This document shows positions 63,377 to 64,000 of a stretch of DNA of 64,000 bases, piece by piece. Origin of the DNA: Thiohalomonas sp963783235. GTDB taxonomy: Bacteria; Pseudomonadota; Gammaproteobacteria; Thiohalomonadales; Thiohalomonadaceae. A model generated the notes under the pieces. The model had not been told where the DNA came from. It saw only the letters and a program-made list of their open reading frames with translations, and did not search any database. Numbering within the stretch: position 1 is the first letter of the stretch; each line of letters begins with the position of its first letter. The DNA is taken from NCBI GenBank assembly GCA_963783235.1, contig CAWAMN010000001.1, positions 186,001 to 250,000 of the forward strand. The letters are read 5' to 3'. A program made the position numbers and the translations under genes.

Positions 63377-64000
63377 ATGAGTGAAGAGCGGCTTCAGGCG
63401 ATCCGCGAGCGTATCGACGCGGTCGACGGACAGATTCAGGATCTGATTTCCGAACGGGCGGCGCTCGCCCAGGAAGTGGCCCGCGTCAAGCTCGACGCGG
63501 GCGAAGAGACGCTGTTCTACCGAGCCGAGCGCGAGGCGCAGATCCTGCGACGGGTCAAGGAGCGCAACCACGGGCCCCTGTCCGACGAGTCCATGGCGCG
63601 GCTCTTCCGGGAGGTTATGTCGGCCTGCCTGGCCCTGGAGCAGCCAATGGCCGTCGCCTTTCTCGGACCCGAGGGGACGTTTTCCCAGGAAGCGGTGTTG
63701 AAGCATTTCGGTCACGCGGTCAAAGGTGCTCCGCAGGCCGCCATCGATGAGGTCTTCAGGGAGGTGGAGGCGGGCAGTGCCGATTACGGCGTCGTTCCGG
63801 TGGAAAATTCCACCGAAGGCGCGGTAAACATCACGCTGGATCTGCTGCTGCGCACCTCGCTGAAGATCTGTGGTGAAGTCGAACTGCGGATCCATGATCA
63901 CCTGATCTCACGGGAGAGTTCATTGGAGGGGATCCAGACGATCTACTCCCATGCGCAATCCTTTGCGCAGTGTCGCGAGTGGCTGGACAGCCACCTGCCC
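63377..64000 (+). CDS. pheA: Chorismate mutase/prephenate dehydratase (P-protein), 3' end outside window
   Basis: The visible 208 residues begin MSEERLQAIRERIDAVDGQI, an AroQ-type chorismate mutase domain (about 1-90) with the expected Arg and Lys residues (ARVKLDAG, YRAEREAQIL). The prephenate dehydratase domain follows from VAFLGPEGTFSQEAV (about 95), with VPVENSTEGAVNITLDLL. It catalyses two steps toward phenylalanine. The frame is open to the window edge, so the C-terminal regulatory ACT domain is not seen. The 2-bp gap after serA indicates cotranscription. Confidence 0.96.
   Translation, partial: MSEERLQAIRERIDAVDGQIQDLISERAALAQEVARVKLDAGEETLFYRAEREAQILRRVKERNHGPLSDESMARLFREVMSACLALEQPMAVAFLGPEGTFSQEAVLKHFGHAVKGAPQAAIDEVFREVEAGSADYGVVPVENSTEGAVNITLDLLLRTSLKICGEVELRIHDHLISRESSLEGIQTIYSHAQSFAQCREWLDSHLP

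Overview
The window looks like chromosome from a GC-rich gammaproteobacterium, probably an Ectothiorhodospiraceae/Chromatiales-type lineage. This placement is an inference from gene order: smc-zipA-ligA, dksA-gluQRS, rnm-yciO-(M50 peptidase)-trpS-scpA-scpB-rluB and mtaD/mtnA-gyrA-serC-serA-pheA are gammaproteobacterial arrangements, and hopanoid/squalene genes (hpnC, hpnD, hpnE) are present. I see no rRNA, tRNA, CRISPR array, phage or complete transposon.

Layout. 1-5 kb: a DUF389 membrane protein gene interrupted by a small palindromic element, a thioredoxin-like protein, a diguanylate cyclase, a YbhB-like protein and a large protein with a PilZ-like domain. 5-21 kb, all on the minus strand: an acetate module with acs, a DnaQ-like exonuclease, two DUF294/CBS/cNMP proteins, an ActP-like symporter with its DUF4212 partner, two YcgR-like proteins, and a CbrA/CbrB-like pair (symporter-fused histidine kinase plus NtrC-type regulator) preceded by a small overlapping membrane ORF. 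A near-perfect sigma-54 promoter and GTTAC-N5-GTAAC palindromes tie the regulator to the symporter operon and to its own operon. 21-30 kb: gluQRS, dksA, a CbbY-like phosphatase, two aminotransferases, cysZ, an FGGY kinase and queF. 30-38 kb: smc, zipA, ligA, a parvulin, bolA, yciI and yciB. 38-46 kb: rnm to scpB and rluB, an Nth-like enzyme and a deaminase. 46-57 kb: a second diguanylate cyclase, a tandem-thioredoxin protein, yciK, hopanoid genes with cysC, gph, a secreted PPC-domain protein, ubiG and mtaD. 57-64 kb: mtnA, gyrA, serC, serA and the start of pheA.

The most notable features outside genes are three families of dispersed palindromic repeats. Family A is a MITE-like element with GTGTACTGTT-type terminal inverted repeats (three copies, one inside a gene). 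Family B is a roughly 100-bp long-hairpin element with a conserved core (three copies). Family C consists of ACCACRGRG-type inverted pairs hugging gene boundaries (about nine sites).

Five single-base frameshifts (two in smc, one in yciO, two in hpnC) break otherwise well-conserved genes. Because smc is core and everything else in these genes looks intact, sequencing or assembly errors are the simplest explanation, although real lesions cannot be excluded from the sequence alone.
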